Counted from the first letter of the stretch, positions 50,427 to 58,796 are shown. The stretch is 62,553 nt of DNA from Thermoplasmata archaeon (GCA_022750375.1 JAKIVU010000001.1:94695-157247), one strand, 5' to 3'. Program-made: numbers and translations. The notes: generated by a model not told the origin, from the sequence alone.

Positions 50427-51770
50427 TCAGAGGAGCCGCGGAACGACGAACTGCCAGACGAGGAGGACGAGTACCAGGAGAGACGAGGCGGCGACCGCCC
50501 GGGTGCCGAACTCCTCGAGACGGGCTTCGCTCCATCCTTTGCGGAACCGTGCGGCGACCGAGGCCGCGAAGTCGCGGAACAAGAGCCCGCCGTCGAGCGG
50601 GACGAGCGGGAGCGCGTTCGAGAGCCCGAGCAGGAGGTTCATCCAGGCGAGCCAGTAGAGGATGTTCGCGGCGACCCAGAACGCGGACGGGTTGGCGTTC
50701 GCAAGCGGCCCCGTAAGATGGTAGAACTGGGTCGTCGACCCGCCGACCGGTTCGAGTGTCGCGAGCGGCAGGACGAGCCAGTCGATCGAGCCGATGAGCG
50801 GCCCCGACGGACTCCCGAGCGGCCAGACGAGCGAGTTCCGTAGTTCGCTGGGAGTGAGGAACGATACGCCGACCCCGAGGAATCCCCGGGTGGGCACGGT
50901 CGGGTTCGCGGCGAGCGTCACGTTCGTGAAGACGAGACCGCCCGTCGTGGTGGAGAAGTAGACGACGGGGACGACCTCCCCCGGGTGGGTATTCTCGAGG
51001 GACGACTCGAACAGCGTGTTGTTGGTGGTCATTGTCCCGTTGATGGAGACGATGATGTCGCCGGGAACGAGCGTCGCGTTCGCCGCAGGCGTGCCCGATT
51101 GGACCAGCGCGACGCCGACGCCGTTGGCATTGGGCGCGACCGACGAGGCGATGAGAAGTGACAGGGCGACGAAGAACAGCACCGTCAGTCCGAAGTTCGC
51201 GAGGATCCCGGCCGCCGCGACCCGGTCCCGCTTCCGGCGCGACGCCGCCTGCATCTCCGCATCGTCCTGCTCGACGAACGCTCCGACCGGAACGACGCAC
51301 CAGAGGATGCCGAGCGTTTTCACGCCGATCCCCTGGGACCGGGCGACGACCCCGTGGGCGAGCTCGTGGAGCACGATCCCGACGACGAGAGCGACGATGC
51401 CGTAGCCGATCGGGATGATCGGGTTGATCCCCGGAAGCCCGAGCGCCTCGGTGACCGGCGGTGCCGTCGACGGGTTGAGACGCAGGGAGAGGACCGCGTC
51501 GATCACGAGCAGGACGAGGATGCTGCCCATCGCGACGACCGCGAGAGCGATCCCGAGGTCCGCCGCGGCGGTCCAGAACCGCCGGAACCTCGCCCAGCGT
51601 TCGAGGGCGGAGCGGCCTCGCTTCGTCTTGATCATCAACGCCGGCCCGAGCAGGGAGAGAGCGCGGTCCGGGCCGATGTACCCGGCCCGATAGAGGAGGT
51701 ACACGGCGACGGCGTACGCGACGACGACGACCAGGGCGATCTCGTAGCCGAGATACGGGTCCAACGACAC
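50427..51770 (-). CDS. Site-2-type intramembrane metalloprotease (M50) with PDZ domain
   Basis: 447 residues. The metal motif is VLHELAHGVVARSQG (His135, Glu136, His139), and the second motif is NALPLVPLDGGLLF near residue 380 with the conserved Asp. A PDZ-like domain lies between (about 195-300, PGDIIVSINGTMTTNNTLFESSLENTHPGEVVPVVYFS). Several helices flank the motifs. These proteases cut membrane-embedded regulators or signal-peptide remnants. GTG 51770 is the track start; TTG 51764 would sit better after the purine-rich GAGGAGT. TATA-like GGTTATAGTG (plus strand reading) lies about 32 nt upstream. The gene converges with the sedolisin gene. Confidence 0.92.
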   Translation of the reverse strand: MSLDPYLGYEIALVVVVAYAVAVYLLYRAGYIGPDRALSLLGPALMIKTKRGRSALERWARFRRFWTAAADLGIALAVVAMGSILVLLVIDAVLSLRLNPSTAPPVTEALGLPGINPIIPIGYGIVALVVGIVLHELAHGVVARSQGIGVKTLGILWCVVPVGAFVEQDDAEMQAASRRKRDRVAAAGILANFGLTVLFFVALSLLIASSVAPNANGVGVALVQSGTPAANATLVPGDIIVSINGTMTTNNTLFESSLENTHPGEVVPVVYFSTTTGGLVFTNVTLAANPTVPTRGFLGVGVSFLTPSELRNSLVWPLGSPSGPLIGSIDWLVLPLATLEPVGGSTTQFYHLTGPLANANPSAFWVAANILYWLAWMNLLLGLSNALPLVPLDGGLLFRDFAASVAARFRKGWSEARLEEFGTRAVAASSLLVLVLLVWQFVVPRLL

Positions 51771-51796
51771 TCCTCGGCGGAGACACGCCGGGCTGA

Positions 51797-51806
51797 GGTT
51801 ATAGTG
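51797..51806 (-). promoter_or_regulatory. TATA-like box of the M50 protease gene
   Basis: CACTATAACC on the minus strand, about 32-38 nt before the candidate starts. Confidence 0.5.
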
Positions 51807-51866
51807 TCTTTCGACGACCGGCGACCCTTCGTCGGTCGACGGCGGACGGGAGGGACCGCGGAGGGG

Positions 51867-53318
51867 TTACCCCTTCACGACCCCGAGCGGGACCAGGCGG
51901 GCGACGCGACGCGTGAGGCCCGCCCCTTCGGCGACCCGCACGACCTCCTCCACGTTCTTGTAGGCGCCCGGCGCCTCCTCGGTCACGCCCTCGCGGGACG
52001 CGGAGCGGACGATGATCCCTTTGCCCGCCAGGCTGCGGGTCACCTCTTCAAACCGGAACGTGCGGACCGCCGCCTTCCGGGAGAGCCGTCGACCGGCGCC
52101 GTGGCAGGAAGAGCCGAACGACCGTTCCATCGCGGTCGGAAGACCGGCGAGCACGTAGCTCGCGGTACCCATGTCGCCCGGGATCAGGACCGGTTGACCG
52201 AACCGTCGGTAGGCCAACGGGACCTCGTCCCGCCCGGCGGGGAAGGCACGGGTCGCCCCCTTCCGGTGGACGAGGAGCCGCTTCCGCCCGCCGTTGACCG
52301 CGTGCTCCTCGACCTTCGCCATGTTGTGCGAGATGTCGTAGACGACCGAGAGGTCGAGCTCCTCCTCCGTTCGGGCGAACTCCGCCGAGAACGCGCGACG
52401 CACGCCGTGCGTCATCGCCTGCCGGTTGGCCCACGCAAAGTTCGCGGCGGCGGCCATCGCGCGGAGGTACCGTTGGGCGGGCTCGGACGAGATCGGAGCG
52501 CACGACAGTTGCCGGTCGACGAGCGTGATCCCCTGGCCGGCGAGGCCCCGGTCCATCTCCTGAATGTAGTCGGTCGCCACCTGGTGCCCGAGCCCCCGGG
52601 AGCCGGTGTGGAGCATCACGACGACCTGGCCCGACGCGAGCCCGAGCACGGGGGCGAACTCGGGGTCGAACACCTCGTCGACCGCCTGCACCTCGAGAAA
52701 GTGGTTGCCCGACCCGAGCGTGCCGAGCTGTTTCAAACCCCGCTTTCGCGCGCTCTCGGAGACCGCCGCCGGGTCTGCGCCGGCGAGACAGCCCTGCTCC
52801 TCCTGGACCTCGAGGTCCGCCGACCGACCGAGCCCGTGCTCGACCGCCCAGCGGGCCCCTCCGGCGAGGACCTCCTCGACTCCCGAAGGGGAGAGGGGAT
52901 GCCCTCCGCGCGAACCCACGCCCGACGGGACCTCGCGATACAGTCGCTCGAGGAGCGACGCGAGATGCGGGCGGACCTCCTCGGTCCGGAGCGACGTGCG
53001 GATCAGGCGGACGCCGCAATTGATGTCGTACCCGATCCCGCCGGGGGACACGACCCCTTCTTCGAGGTCGAACGCGGCGACGCCGCCGACGGGGAATCCG
53101 TAGCCGAAGTGGATGTCCGGCATCGCGAGGGCGTAGCGTTGGATGCCCGGGAGGGTCGCCACGTTGGCGAGCTGGGCGAGGGAGGGGTCGCCGGCGACTC
53201 CGGAGAGCAGCGCCGCATTGGAGAAGAGGAGTCCCGGGACGCGCATACCGGCGACCGCGTCCTGCGGGATCTCGTAGGTGAACTCGTCCCGCTGGACGAG
53301 CGTTGGCACGCTCGGCAT
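51867..53318 (-). CDS. rtcB: RNA-splicing ligase RtcB
   Basis: 483 residues, full-length with no intein. Motifs: GGIGYDINCGVRLIR (metal Cys), GSGNHFLEVQAVDEVF, VMLHTGSRGLGHQVATDYIQEM, NFAWANRQ, VYDISHNMAKVEEH, DMGTASYVLAGLPTAMERSFGSSCHGAGRRLSR, containing the guanylated-His region. RtcB joins tRNA exon halves through 2',3'-cyclic phosphate and 5'-OH ends using GTP and Mn. It would be needed to splice the tRNA-Leu(UAA) in this window. A TATA box 27 nt before the ATG indicates a leaderless mRNA. Confidence 0.97.
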   Translation of the reverse strand: MPSVPTLVQRDEFTYEIPQDAVAGMRVPGLLFSNAALLSGVAGDPSLAQLANVATLPGIQRYALAMPDIHFGYGFPVGGVAAFDLEEGVVSPGGIGYDINCGVRLIRTSLRTEEVRPHLASLLERLYREVPSGVGSRGGHPLSPSGVEEVLAGGARWAVEHGLGRSADLEVQEEQGCLAGADPAAVSESARKRGLKQLGTLGSGNHFLEVQAVDEVFDPEFAPVLGLASGQVVVMLHTGSRGLGHQVATDYIQEMDRGLAGQGITLVDRQLSCAPISSEPAQRYLRAMAAAANFAWANRQAMTHGVRRAFSAEFARTEEELDLSVVYDISHNMAKVEEHAVNGGRKRLLVHRKGATRAFPAGRDEVPLAYRRFGQPVLIPGDMGTASYVLAGLPTAMERSFGSSCHGAGRRLSRKAAVRTFRFEEVTRSLAGKGIIVRSASREGVTEEAPGAYKNVEEVVRVAEGAGLTRRVARLVPLGVVKG

Positions 53319-53340
53319 GGCGGGCGCCCATTCGCGGCCG

Positions 53341-53350
53341 CTATTATAGT
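53341..53350 (-). promoter_or_regulatory. TATA box of rtcB
   Basis: ACTATAATAG on the minus strand, centred 27 nt before the rtcB ATG. Confidence 0.65.
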
Positions 53351-53435
53351 CGCTCGGCGGCGCGGGTCGGAGGACGCCCGCAGGCCAAAGGAGAAGAGCG
53401 TCACGCGACCTTCCTCCGGGTGGCCCGGGTCGTCG

Positions 53436-53780
53436 ATGCAGCTACGCACTCTGCTCACGCTCGTGAACTTCGCCACGATCGCCGCGGCGGTCGCTGTCCT
53501 GCTGGCGTACCCCCAGTGGGCGGGGTACGCGTTCTACATCCTGCTCGGATGGATGTTCGTCAGTCTCGCACTGATCTACTCGCCGTGGGCGAACCGTCGG
53601 GTCGGCCCCGCCGCGAGCGCCGGTCCTGGCCTCGGCGTTTCGCCGGACGCTCCTCTGTCGGCGGGATCCGGCCATGAACACGCGAGCTCGATCGGATTCT
53701 GCATGTACTGCGCCGCTCCCCTCGAACCGGGGACCGCGCGATGCCCGGCGTGCGGTCGCTCGCTGCCACACTTTTCGTAA
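53436..53780 (+). CDS. Membrane protein with C-terminal zinc ribbon, unknown function
   Basis: The ORF track gives an 808-codon frame, but most of it is antisense to rtcB and the M50 gene. The real gene starts at ATG 53436: MQLRTLLTLVNFATIAAAVAVLLAYPQWAGYAFYILLGWMFVSLALIY, two transmembrane helices. A flexible Gly/Ala/Pro linker and a zinc ribbon (CMYCAAPLEPGTARCPACGRSLPHFS) complete 114 residues. Similar small proteins with a zinc ribbon are common in archaea, but their role is not known. It lies between rtcB (divergent) and bccp (convergent). Confidence 0.75.
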   Translation: MQLRTLLTLVNFATIAAAVAVLLAYPQWAGYAFYILLGWMFVSLALIYSPWANRRVGPAASAGPGLGVSPDAPLSAGSGHEHASSIGFCMYCAAPLEPGTARCPACGRSLPHFS

Positions 53781-53790
53781 CGGACCCGAG

Positions 53791-54348
53791 CTAGGGGGGA
53801 GCCCCTTCCGTCGCGACGAACAGCATCGGCTCTTTGGCCCGGGCGTTCGCGCCGGGGCTGACCGCGAGGCCGCGGACGACCCCGTCGACCGGGCTCGTCA
53901 ACTCGTTCCGCATCTTCATCGCTTCGAGGACGAGGAGCACGTCACCCTTGCGCACGCGGTCGCCCTCTTTCACGCGGACCTCGATCACTTTTCCCGGCAT
54001 CGGCGGAACGATCGGCGCGCCGGCGCGGGACGGGGCTCGGGGAGGAGGAGCCGTCGTCGGTAGCGCGGGCGACCGGGACGGTGCGCCGGAGCTCGGGCTT
54101 ACGGCGCTGCGCTCGATCCCGACCTTCCACCGTTCGCCGTTCACGTCGACCGGCCCGGGGGGTTCTGGGAAGTGATCCGGCCAGTTCTCGACCAGCACGC
54201 GTTCGCCCGCGACCTCGAGCTCGACCGCGGTCGGGGTCGCGCGCACGACCGTCACCGGGTACCGCTCGGCACCGACGGTCACGGCGTCGCCTCCCGGGGC
54301 GACCTCGACGGTCGTCGACCTACCGTCCCGCTCGACGATGATTCGCAT
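53791..54348 (-). CDS. Biotin carboxyl carrier protein
   Basis: 185 residues from ATG 54348. The C-terminal biotinyl domain (about 110-185) has IVPPMPGKVIEVRVKEGDRVRKGDVLLVLEAMKMRNEL, with the biotin-accepting Lys145 in EAMKM. The N-terminal half (MRIIVERDGRSTTVEVAPGGDAVTVGAERYPVTVV) is a small beta domain seen in carrier subunits of acyl-CoA carboxylases and decarboxylases. An Ala/Pro linker connects them. A Shine-Dalgarno GGAGGTG lies five bases before the ATG. It overlaps the upstream carboxyltransferase gene by 29 bp. It ends the operon birA-mmdA-5S-bccp. Confidence 0.94.
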   Translation of the reverse strand: MRIIVERDGRSTTVEVAPGGDAVTVGAERYPVTVVRATPTAVELEVAGERVLVENWPDHFPEPPGPVDVNGERWKVGIERSAVSPSSGAPSRSPALPTTAPPPRAPSRAGAPIVPPMPGKVIEVRVKEGDRVRKGDVLLVLEAMKMRNELTSPVDGVVRGLAVSPGANARAKEPMLFVATEGAPP

Positions 54349-55852
54349 CGACCCACCTCCGTTGCGATTGCAGGCGGGCGCGACCTTCGTGCGCCCAAGG
54401 GCTGAGCCCACCGGTCGCGGGGGCGTTCGCCGGTGCGATCGTCGGCGGGGGCGAGGGGGCCCGGAGCGCGCCGACCACTCCCAGGGCCGCGCTCGTGAGC
54501 ACATCGGAGGAGAGCCCCCGGTCGATCGCGGTCCGGTACGACCGGTAGACGATAGGAAAGAGGGCGTAGGAGAGCGCTTCGGCGTCGTCGGCCGCTGGGA
54601 CGAGCACCCGCACCTCGGCGAGCATTTTCTCGAACTCGGGGGGGAGAAGGTCCGCTGGGCGGCCCGTGATCGCGGTCACGCCCTCGGTCAGGACCTTCGC
54701 CCGTAGGTCGGGGTCGATCGGCGCCGGCGGGGTCCCGTAGAGGCCCCGGACGTAGTCCCGCACTTCCTGGGTGATCTGCCGATAGCGACCGCCGGTCAGC
54801 ACGTTGAGCACGGCCTGGATCCCGACGATCTGGCTCGTCGGGGTAACGAGGGGAGGGTACCCGAGGTCGGCGCGGACCCGGGGGACTTCCGCTAGCACCT
54901 CGGTGAGACGGTTCAGTGACTCCTGTTCCTGGAGTTGCGAGAGGAGGTTCGAGAGCATCCCACCGGGCACCTGGTGGGTCAGGATCCCCGGGTCGGTCTG
55001 CAGGGAGCGGATGTTGAGCAGGGGGCGATACCGGTCCAGCACGGTTCCGAAGTAGGTGGCGAGGTCGGCGAGCGCGTGGAGGTCGAGGTGGGTGTCGAGG
55101 GCGGTGTGCTGCATGGCACCGACCAGCGTTTCCGTGGGGGGTTGGGAAGCTCCGCCCGAGAACGGGCTGAGGGCGCTGTCGACCGCGGCGGCACCGGCTT
55201 CCGCGACGGCGAGGCAGGTCATGGTGGACATGCCGCTCGACGAATGCGTGTGCACGACGACGGGCAGGCCGACCTTTTTGACGAGCGCCCGTACGAGGGC
55301 GGCGCCTTCGGTCGGCGGGAGAAATCCCGCCATGTCCTTGACGCAGAGCTCGTCGGCCCCCATCGCCGCGAGCCGTTGGCCGAGCTCGACGAACGCCGGC
55401 AAGGTGTGCACGGGGGATTGGGTATAGCAGATCGTCGCCTGTGCGCGAGCGTCCACGGCCCGGACCGCGTCGAGGGCGACCTCCATGTTGCGCGGGTCGT
55501 TCAGCGCGTCGAAGACGCGGAAGATGTCGATGCCCTGGGCCGCCGATTCGGCAACGAACTTTCGGACCAGGTCGTCGGCGTAATGCCGGTAGCCGACGAG
55601 GTTCTGTCCGCGGAGCAGCATCTGGAGGGGCGTCTTCGGCATCGCCCGCTTCAGGAGACGGAGCCGTTCCCACGGGTCTTCCCGAAGGAACCGGAGGCTG
55701 ACGTCGAACGTCGCGCCTCCCCATACCTCGATCGAGCGGTAGCCGATCGCGTCCAGCCGTTCCGCCGCCGGGAGCATGTCCCGCGTCCGCATCCGCGTCG
55801 CGATGAGCGATTGATGCCCGTCGCGCAGGACGGTCTCGGTGATGCCGACCAT
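54320..55852 (-). CDS. Pyruvate/oxaloacetate carboxyltransferase (transcarboxylase 5S / PycB / OadA type)
   Basis: 510 residues, TIM-barrel carboxyltransferase. ITETVLRDGHQSLIATRMRTRDMLPAAERLDAIGYRSIEVWGGATFD contains the metal Asp and pyruvate-binding residues. MLLRGQNLVGYRHYADD, IFRVFDALNDPRNM, KDMAGFLPPTEG (carbamylated Lys) and VHTHSSSGMSTMTCLAVAEAGAAAVD (metal His pair) follow. PGGMLSNLLSQL, VTPTSQIVGIQAVLNVL and ITGRPADLLPPEFE match the 5S subunit of Propionibacterium transcarboxylase, and there is no fused biotin domain. Length also matches 5S. PycB or OadA remain alternatives. It starts 16 bp after mmdA. Confidence 0.92.
   Translation of the reverse strand: MVGITETVLRDGHQSLIATRMRTRDMLPAAERLDAIGYRSIEVWGGATFDVSLRFLREDPWERLRLLKRAMPKTPLQMLLRGQNLVGYRHYADDLVRKFVAESAAQGIDIFRVFDALNDPRNMEVALDAVRAVDARAQATICYTQSPVHTLPAFVELGQRLAAMGADELCVKDMAGFLPPTEGAALVRALVKKVGLPVVVHTHSSSGMSTMTCLAVAEAGAAAVDSALSPFSGGASQPPTETLVGAMQHTALDTHLDLHALADLATYFGTVLDRYRPLLNIRSLQTDPGILTHQVPGGMLSNLLSQLQEQESLNRLTEVLAEVPRVRADLGYPPLVTPTSQIVGIQAVLNVLTGGRYRQITQEVRDYVRGLYGTPPAPIDPDLRAKVLTEGVTAITGRPADLLPPEFEKMLAEVRVLVPAADDAEALSYALFPIVYRSYRTAIDRGLSSDVLTSAALGVVGALRAPSPPPTIAPANAPATGGLSPWAHEGRARLQSQRRWVDANHRRAGR
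54354..54360 (-). promoter_or_regulatory. Shine-Dalgarno site of bccp
   Basis: GGAGGTG lies five bases before the bccp ATG and is fully complementary to the CACCTCC at the 16S rRNA 3' end at the right edge of this window. It lies inside the upstream coding region, which explains efficient reinitiation across the 29-bp overlap. Confidence 0.7.
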
Positions 55853-55868
55853 GATCGACGACCCCGCG

Positions 55869-57419
55869 TTAGAGTGGGATGTTCCCGTGCTTCTTCGCGG
55901 GCCGGTCGTCGCGCTTCGAGGAGAGCATCTTGAGGCCAGCGACGAGGCGTGCCCGGGTCTCGGCGGGGTCGATCACGTCGTCGATGTACCCCCGCTCGGC
56001 GGCAAGGTACGGATTCAGGAACTCGGTCCGGTAGTCGGCGATGAGCCGTGCCCGAAGCGTCTCCCGGTCGGCCTCGGGGGTCCGGTCGAGCTCGCGGCGG
56101 TAGAGGATGTTGACCGCCCCATCGGCGCCCATGACGGCGATCTCGGCCGTCGGCCACGCCAGGTTCAGGTCTCCTCCGAGGTGCTTCGAGCACATCACGT
56201 CGTACGCCCCGCCGTACGCCTTCCGTAGGATGACCGTCAGCAGCGGGACGGTGGCCTCGGCATACGCGTACAGCAGCTTCGCCCCGTGACGGATGATCCC
56301 CCCGTGCTCCTGGGCCGTGCCGGGGAGGAAGCCGGGCACATCCACGAACGTGAGGAGCGGGAGATTGAACGCATCGCAGAACCGGACGAAGCGGGCCGCC
56401 TTGGTGGAGGCGTTGATGTCGAGCGTCCCGGCGAGGGCGCCCGGATTGTTCGCGACGACGCCGACCGGATGGCCCGCGAGCCGTGCGAATCCAACGACGA
56501 TGTTCGGGGCCCAGGTGCTGTGCACCTCGAGGAGCGTCTCGGGGTCGAGGACCCGGGCGAGTACCTCGTGCACATCGTAGGGTGCGTTCGCGTTCTCGGG
56601 TACGATTTGGGGGAGCTCGGACGCGGCCGAGTCCGGCGGCGACGTCGCCGCGGAGACCGGGGGCTCCTCCAGATTGTTGAGCGGCAGGTAGGAAAGGAGG
56701 TGGCGCGCGAGGACAATTGCGTCGGCGTCGGAACCCGCCGTGAAGTGGGAGACCCCGCTCAGGGAGGCGTGGGCGTCCGCGCCCCCGAGCGCGTCCATCG
56801 TGACCTCCTCGCCGGTGACGGCACGAACGACGTCCGGCCCCGTGATGAACATCTGCCCGGTGCCTTCCGCCATGATCACGAAGTCGGTGATCGCGGGCGA
56901 GTAGACCGCCCCGCCGGCGCACGGGCCGAGGATGAGAGAAAGTTGAGGGACGACGCCCGATAAGGAGACGTTCCGGAAGAACACCTCACCGTACCCACCG
57001 AGGCTCATCACCCCCTCTTGTATGCGCGCGCCCCCGGAATCGTTCAACCCCACGATCGGGACGCCGGCCTTGCGGGCCGTTTCCATGACCTTGACGATCT
57101 TCATTGCGTGAGCCTCCCCGAGCGCCCCTCCGAACACGGTCGCGTCCTGGGCGAAGGCGCATACCGGACGCCCCTCGACCTCCCCCCATCCGGTGACCAC
57201 CCCGTCCCCCGGAGGTCGTCGGTCGGCGAGACCGAACTTCTCGACGCGGTGCGTGACGAACGGGTCGATCTCCGTGAACGTCCCCGGGTCGAAGAACGAC
57301 TCGAGCCGCTCGCGAGCGGTGAGCTTCCCTGCCGCCCGGTGTTTCTCCACGCGGTCGGCGCCCCCGCCCTCGCGCGCCTTGCGCTTCAGGACCGTCCACC
57401 GGTCGAACGCTTCGCTCAT
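55869..57419 (-). CDS. Methylmalonyl/propionyl-CoA carboxyltransferase (MmdA/PccB, transcarboxylase 12S type)
   Basis: 516 residues from ATG 57419, crotonase-like ACC carboxyltransferase. The start MSEAFDRWTVLKRKAREGGGADRVEKHRAAGKLTARERLESFFDPGTF is typical. GGARIQEGVMSLGGYGEVFFRN and GPCAGGAVYSPAITDFVIMAEGTGQMFITGPDVVRAVTGEEVTMDALGG form the acyl-CoA site, and PGFLPGTAQEHGGIIRHGAKLLYAYAEATVPLLTVILRKAYGGAYDVM the biotin site. The family includes PCC beta, methylmalonyl-CoA decarboxylase alpha and transcarboxylase 12S. The start overlaps the birA stop by 4 bp (ATGA). Confidence 0.95.
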   Translation of the reverse strand: MSEAFDRWTVLKRKAREGGGADRVEKHRAAGKLTARERLESFFDPGTFTEIDPFVTHRVEKFGLADRRPPGDGVVTGWGEVEGRPVCAFAQDATVFGGALGEAHAMKIVKVMETARKAGVPIVGLNDSGGARIQEGVMSLGGYGEVFFRNVSLSGVVPQLSLILGPCAGGAVYSPAITDFVIMAEGTGQMFITGPDVVRAVTGEEVTMDALGGADAHASLSGVSHFTAGSDADAIVLARHLLSYLPLNNLEEPPVSAATSPPDSAASELPQIVPENANAPYDVHEVLARVLDPETLLEVHSTWAPNIVVGFARLAGHPVGVVANNPGALAGTLDINASTKAARFVRFCDAFNLPLLTFVDVPGFLPGTAQEHGGIIRHGAKLLYAYAEATVPLLTVILRKAYGGAYDVMCSKHLGGDLNLAWPTAEIAVMGADGAVNILYRRELDRTPEADRETLRARLIADYRTEFLNPYLAAERGYIDDVIDPAETRARLVAGLKMLSSKRDDRPAKKHGNIPL

Positions 57420-58156
57420 GCGACTCCCTCCACACGAACATCTCCGGCTCTTATCGCCACCCGCTCGCCGTCGCCATCCAGGAGCAGCTCCCCCTCCTCG
57501 CCGAGGCCGACGATCGTCCCGGAGTCTTGGCCGTCCACGGCCGCTCGGCGTCCCACCCCGAAGAGCCAACGGCGGCACAACTTTCGGGTCGCTTCGGCCC
57601 CCCCGGTCCCCTGCAGTCCGATCGCCGCGCGCATCGCCGAGCGCACGACGACCGTCTCGACCGCATCCAGTGATGGGGGGGACCCGACTATTTCGGCGAG
57701 TGACGACGCTCGGTCTCGCAGTTCGCCCGGAAACTGATCGCGGCGGGTCGTGACGTTGACCCCGATCCCGGCCACTTCGACGGCCGCCCCGGGAGGGTCG
57801 ACGACCCGGTCGACCAGGACCCCCGCGACTTTACGGGCCGGAACGGAGGGGCGGGTCACGAGGAGGTCGTTGGGCCACTTGACCGAGAAGCGCGCGGAGT
57901 ACTGGTCCGTGAACTCTTGGGCGAGCCGCGCGCCGAGTGCGAGCGGGAGCCAGGTGAGGTGCTCGGGCGGTGCGCGGAGGAGGATCGACACGTAGAGGCC
58001 GCCGGGAGGAGAGGTCCACGTGTGGTCGAGGCGCCCCCGTCCGTGCGTTTGTTGCCGCGCGACGACCCGGGTCCCCTCGGGTGCGCCCGTGCGCGCGAGC
58101 TCGATCGCTCGGTCCTGCGTGGAGGAGAGCCGATCGTGAAACTCTCGAGGACCCAT
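57416..58156 (-). CDS. birA: Biotin-protein ligase
   Basis: 246 residues from ATG 58156, catalytic domain only, no DNA-binding domain. The motifs are HDRLSSTQDRAIELARTGAPEGTRVVARQQTHGRGRLDHTWTSPPGGLYVSILLRAP (GRGR loop binding biotinyl-AMP), VKWPNDLL, KVAGVLVD and AGIGVNV. The C-terminal SH3-like domain (GRRAAVDGQDSGTIVGLGEEGELLLDGDGERVAIRAGDVRVE) is present. It attaches biotin to Lys145 of the carrier three genes downstream. It heads the biotin operon. A TATA-like GTTAAGC lies about 40 nt upstream. Confidence 0.94.
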   Translation of the reverse strand: MGPREFHDRLSSTQDRAIELARTGAPEGTRVVARQQTHGRGRLDHTWTSPPGGLYVSILLRAPPEHLTWLPLALGARLAQEFTDQYSARFSVKWPNDLLVTRPSVPARKVAGVLVDRVVDPPGAAVEVAGIGVNVTTRRDQFPGELRDRASSLAEIVGSPPSLDAVETVVVRSAMRAAIGLQGTGGAEATRKLCRRWLFGVGRRAAVDGQDSGTIVGLGEEGELLLDGDGERVAIRAGDVRVEGVA

Positions 58157-58192
58157 GACGGCGCCCCTCGAGGCCGAACGAGGGTCGAAGCC

Positions 58193-58204
58193 GCTTAACG
58201 ATTT
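58193..58204 (-). promoter_or_regulatory. TATA-like region of the biotin operon
   Basis: AAATCGTTAAGC on the minus strand, about 40 nt before the birA ATG; it probably drives birA-mmdA-5S-bccp as one transcript. Confidence 0.4.
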
Positions 58205-58312
58205 GGCCCCGTAGCGCGGGGTCTCGTGCACCCTCGGGCGTCGCCCAGGGTCGCGCCACGCCCGGAGGGGGGAGCCCTGGTGGAAGGGTCGGAGGAGGAG
58301 GCCCGCGAGCCG

Positions 58313-58321
58313 TCTTATGTA
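58313..58321 (+). promoter_or_regulatory. TATA-like box before the SCP2 transcript
   Basis: CTTATGTAG is centred about 31 nt before the ATG of a 25-codon ORF and about 123 nt before the SCP2 start, so transcription probably begins close to the short ORF. Confidence 0.4.
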
Positions 58322-58347
58322 GTGCCGCCGTCGGTCACCTACCCCCA

Positions 58348-58425
58348 ATGAAGACGGTTCGTTTTTCGGCGGCCGGAGCCACTCTCGAATTCACGATCGA
58401 CGTCGGCGCCATGCTCCTGCCGTAG
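58348..58425 (+). CDS. Possible 25-codon leader ORF upstream of the SCP2 gene
   Basis: ATG...TAG encodes MKTVRFSAAGATLEFTIDVG-AMLLP, too short for the ORF track. The ATG sits about 31 nt after a TATA-like box, at the place where a leaderless start would be, and the stop is 14 bp before the SCP2 ATG. It may be a translated leader peptide or a chance ORF; nothing in the sequence identifies a function. Confidence 0.3.
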   Translation: MKTVRFSAAGATLEFTIDVGAMLLP

Positions 58426-58439
58426 AGAGGCGTTTTCGA

Positions 58440-58796
58440 ATGGGCGAGATCGAACAACTCTTGGCGGACGTCGGTCGTCGGTTCCAGCCGGAGCTCCAGT
58501 CGCGCTTGAAAGGATTGTTCGGTGGGATCATGCAGAGCTACCTGCCCCAGGTGTGGGTCTTCGAGACCGGCGACGAGACCGCCTCCCTGCTCGTCGACAA
58601 ATCCGGTGCGGTCTCTGCGGTCGGCGGCGCGGCGCCCCACCCGGATGTTACCGTAAAGATCCCACGTGAACGCCTCGTCGCCGCGTTGAAGACCCGAGAC
58701 AAGGCGCAGGTCCCTCCCGGACCCCTGACCGTGACGCCCCACACCACGAAGGGCAAGACCGCGTTCGACTACCTTCGGTCGCGCCTGGGACTCTAG
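58440..58796 (+). CDS. SCP2 sterol-transfer-like domain protein
   Basis: 118 residues of SCP2 fold: EIEQLLADVGRRFQPELQSRLKGLFGGIMQSYLPQVWVFETGDETASLLVDKSG, then VTVKIPRERLVAALKTRDKAQVPPG. SCP2-like proteins bind lipids or acyl-CoA in a hydrophobic cavity; in archaea the ligand is unknown. The position close to the CoA-carboxyltransferase operon is suggestive, but the strand is opposite. GAGAGGCG just before the ATG can act as ribosome-binding site. Confidence 0.85.
   Translation: MGEIEQLLADVGRRFQPELQSRLKGLFGGIMQSYLPQVWVFETGDETASLLVDKSGAVSAVGGAAPHPDVTVKIPRERLVAALKTRDKAQVPPGPLTVTPHTTKGKTAFDYLRSRLGL

Noticed and set aside
51354-53435. Upstream part of the 808-codon plus frame ending at 53780
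   Set aside because: It is antisense to the M50 and rtcB genes; only the last 114 codons look like protein.
53791-57419. Sodium-pumping oxaloacetate or methylmalonyl-CoA decarboxylase
   Set aside because: The membrane beta subunit (OadB/MmdB) and gamma/delta subunits are absent from the cluster and the window.
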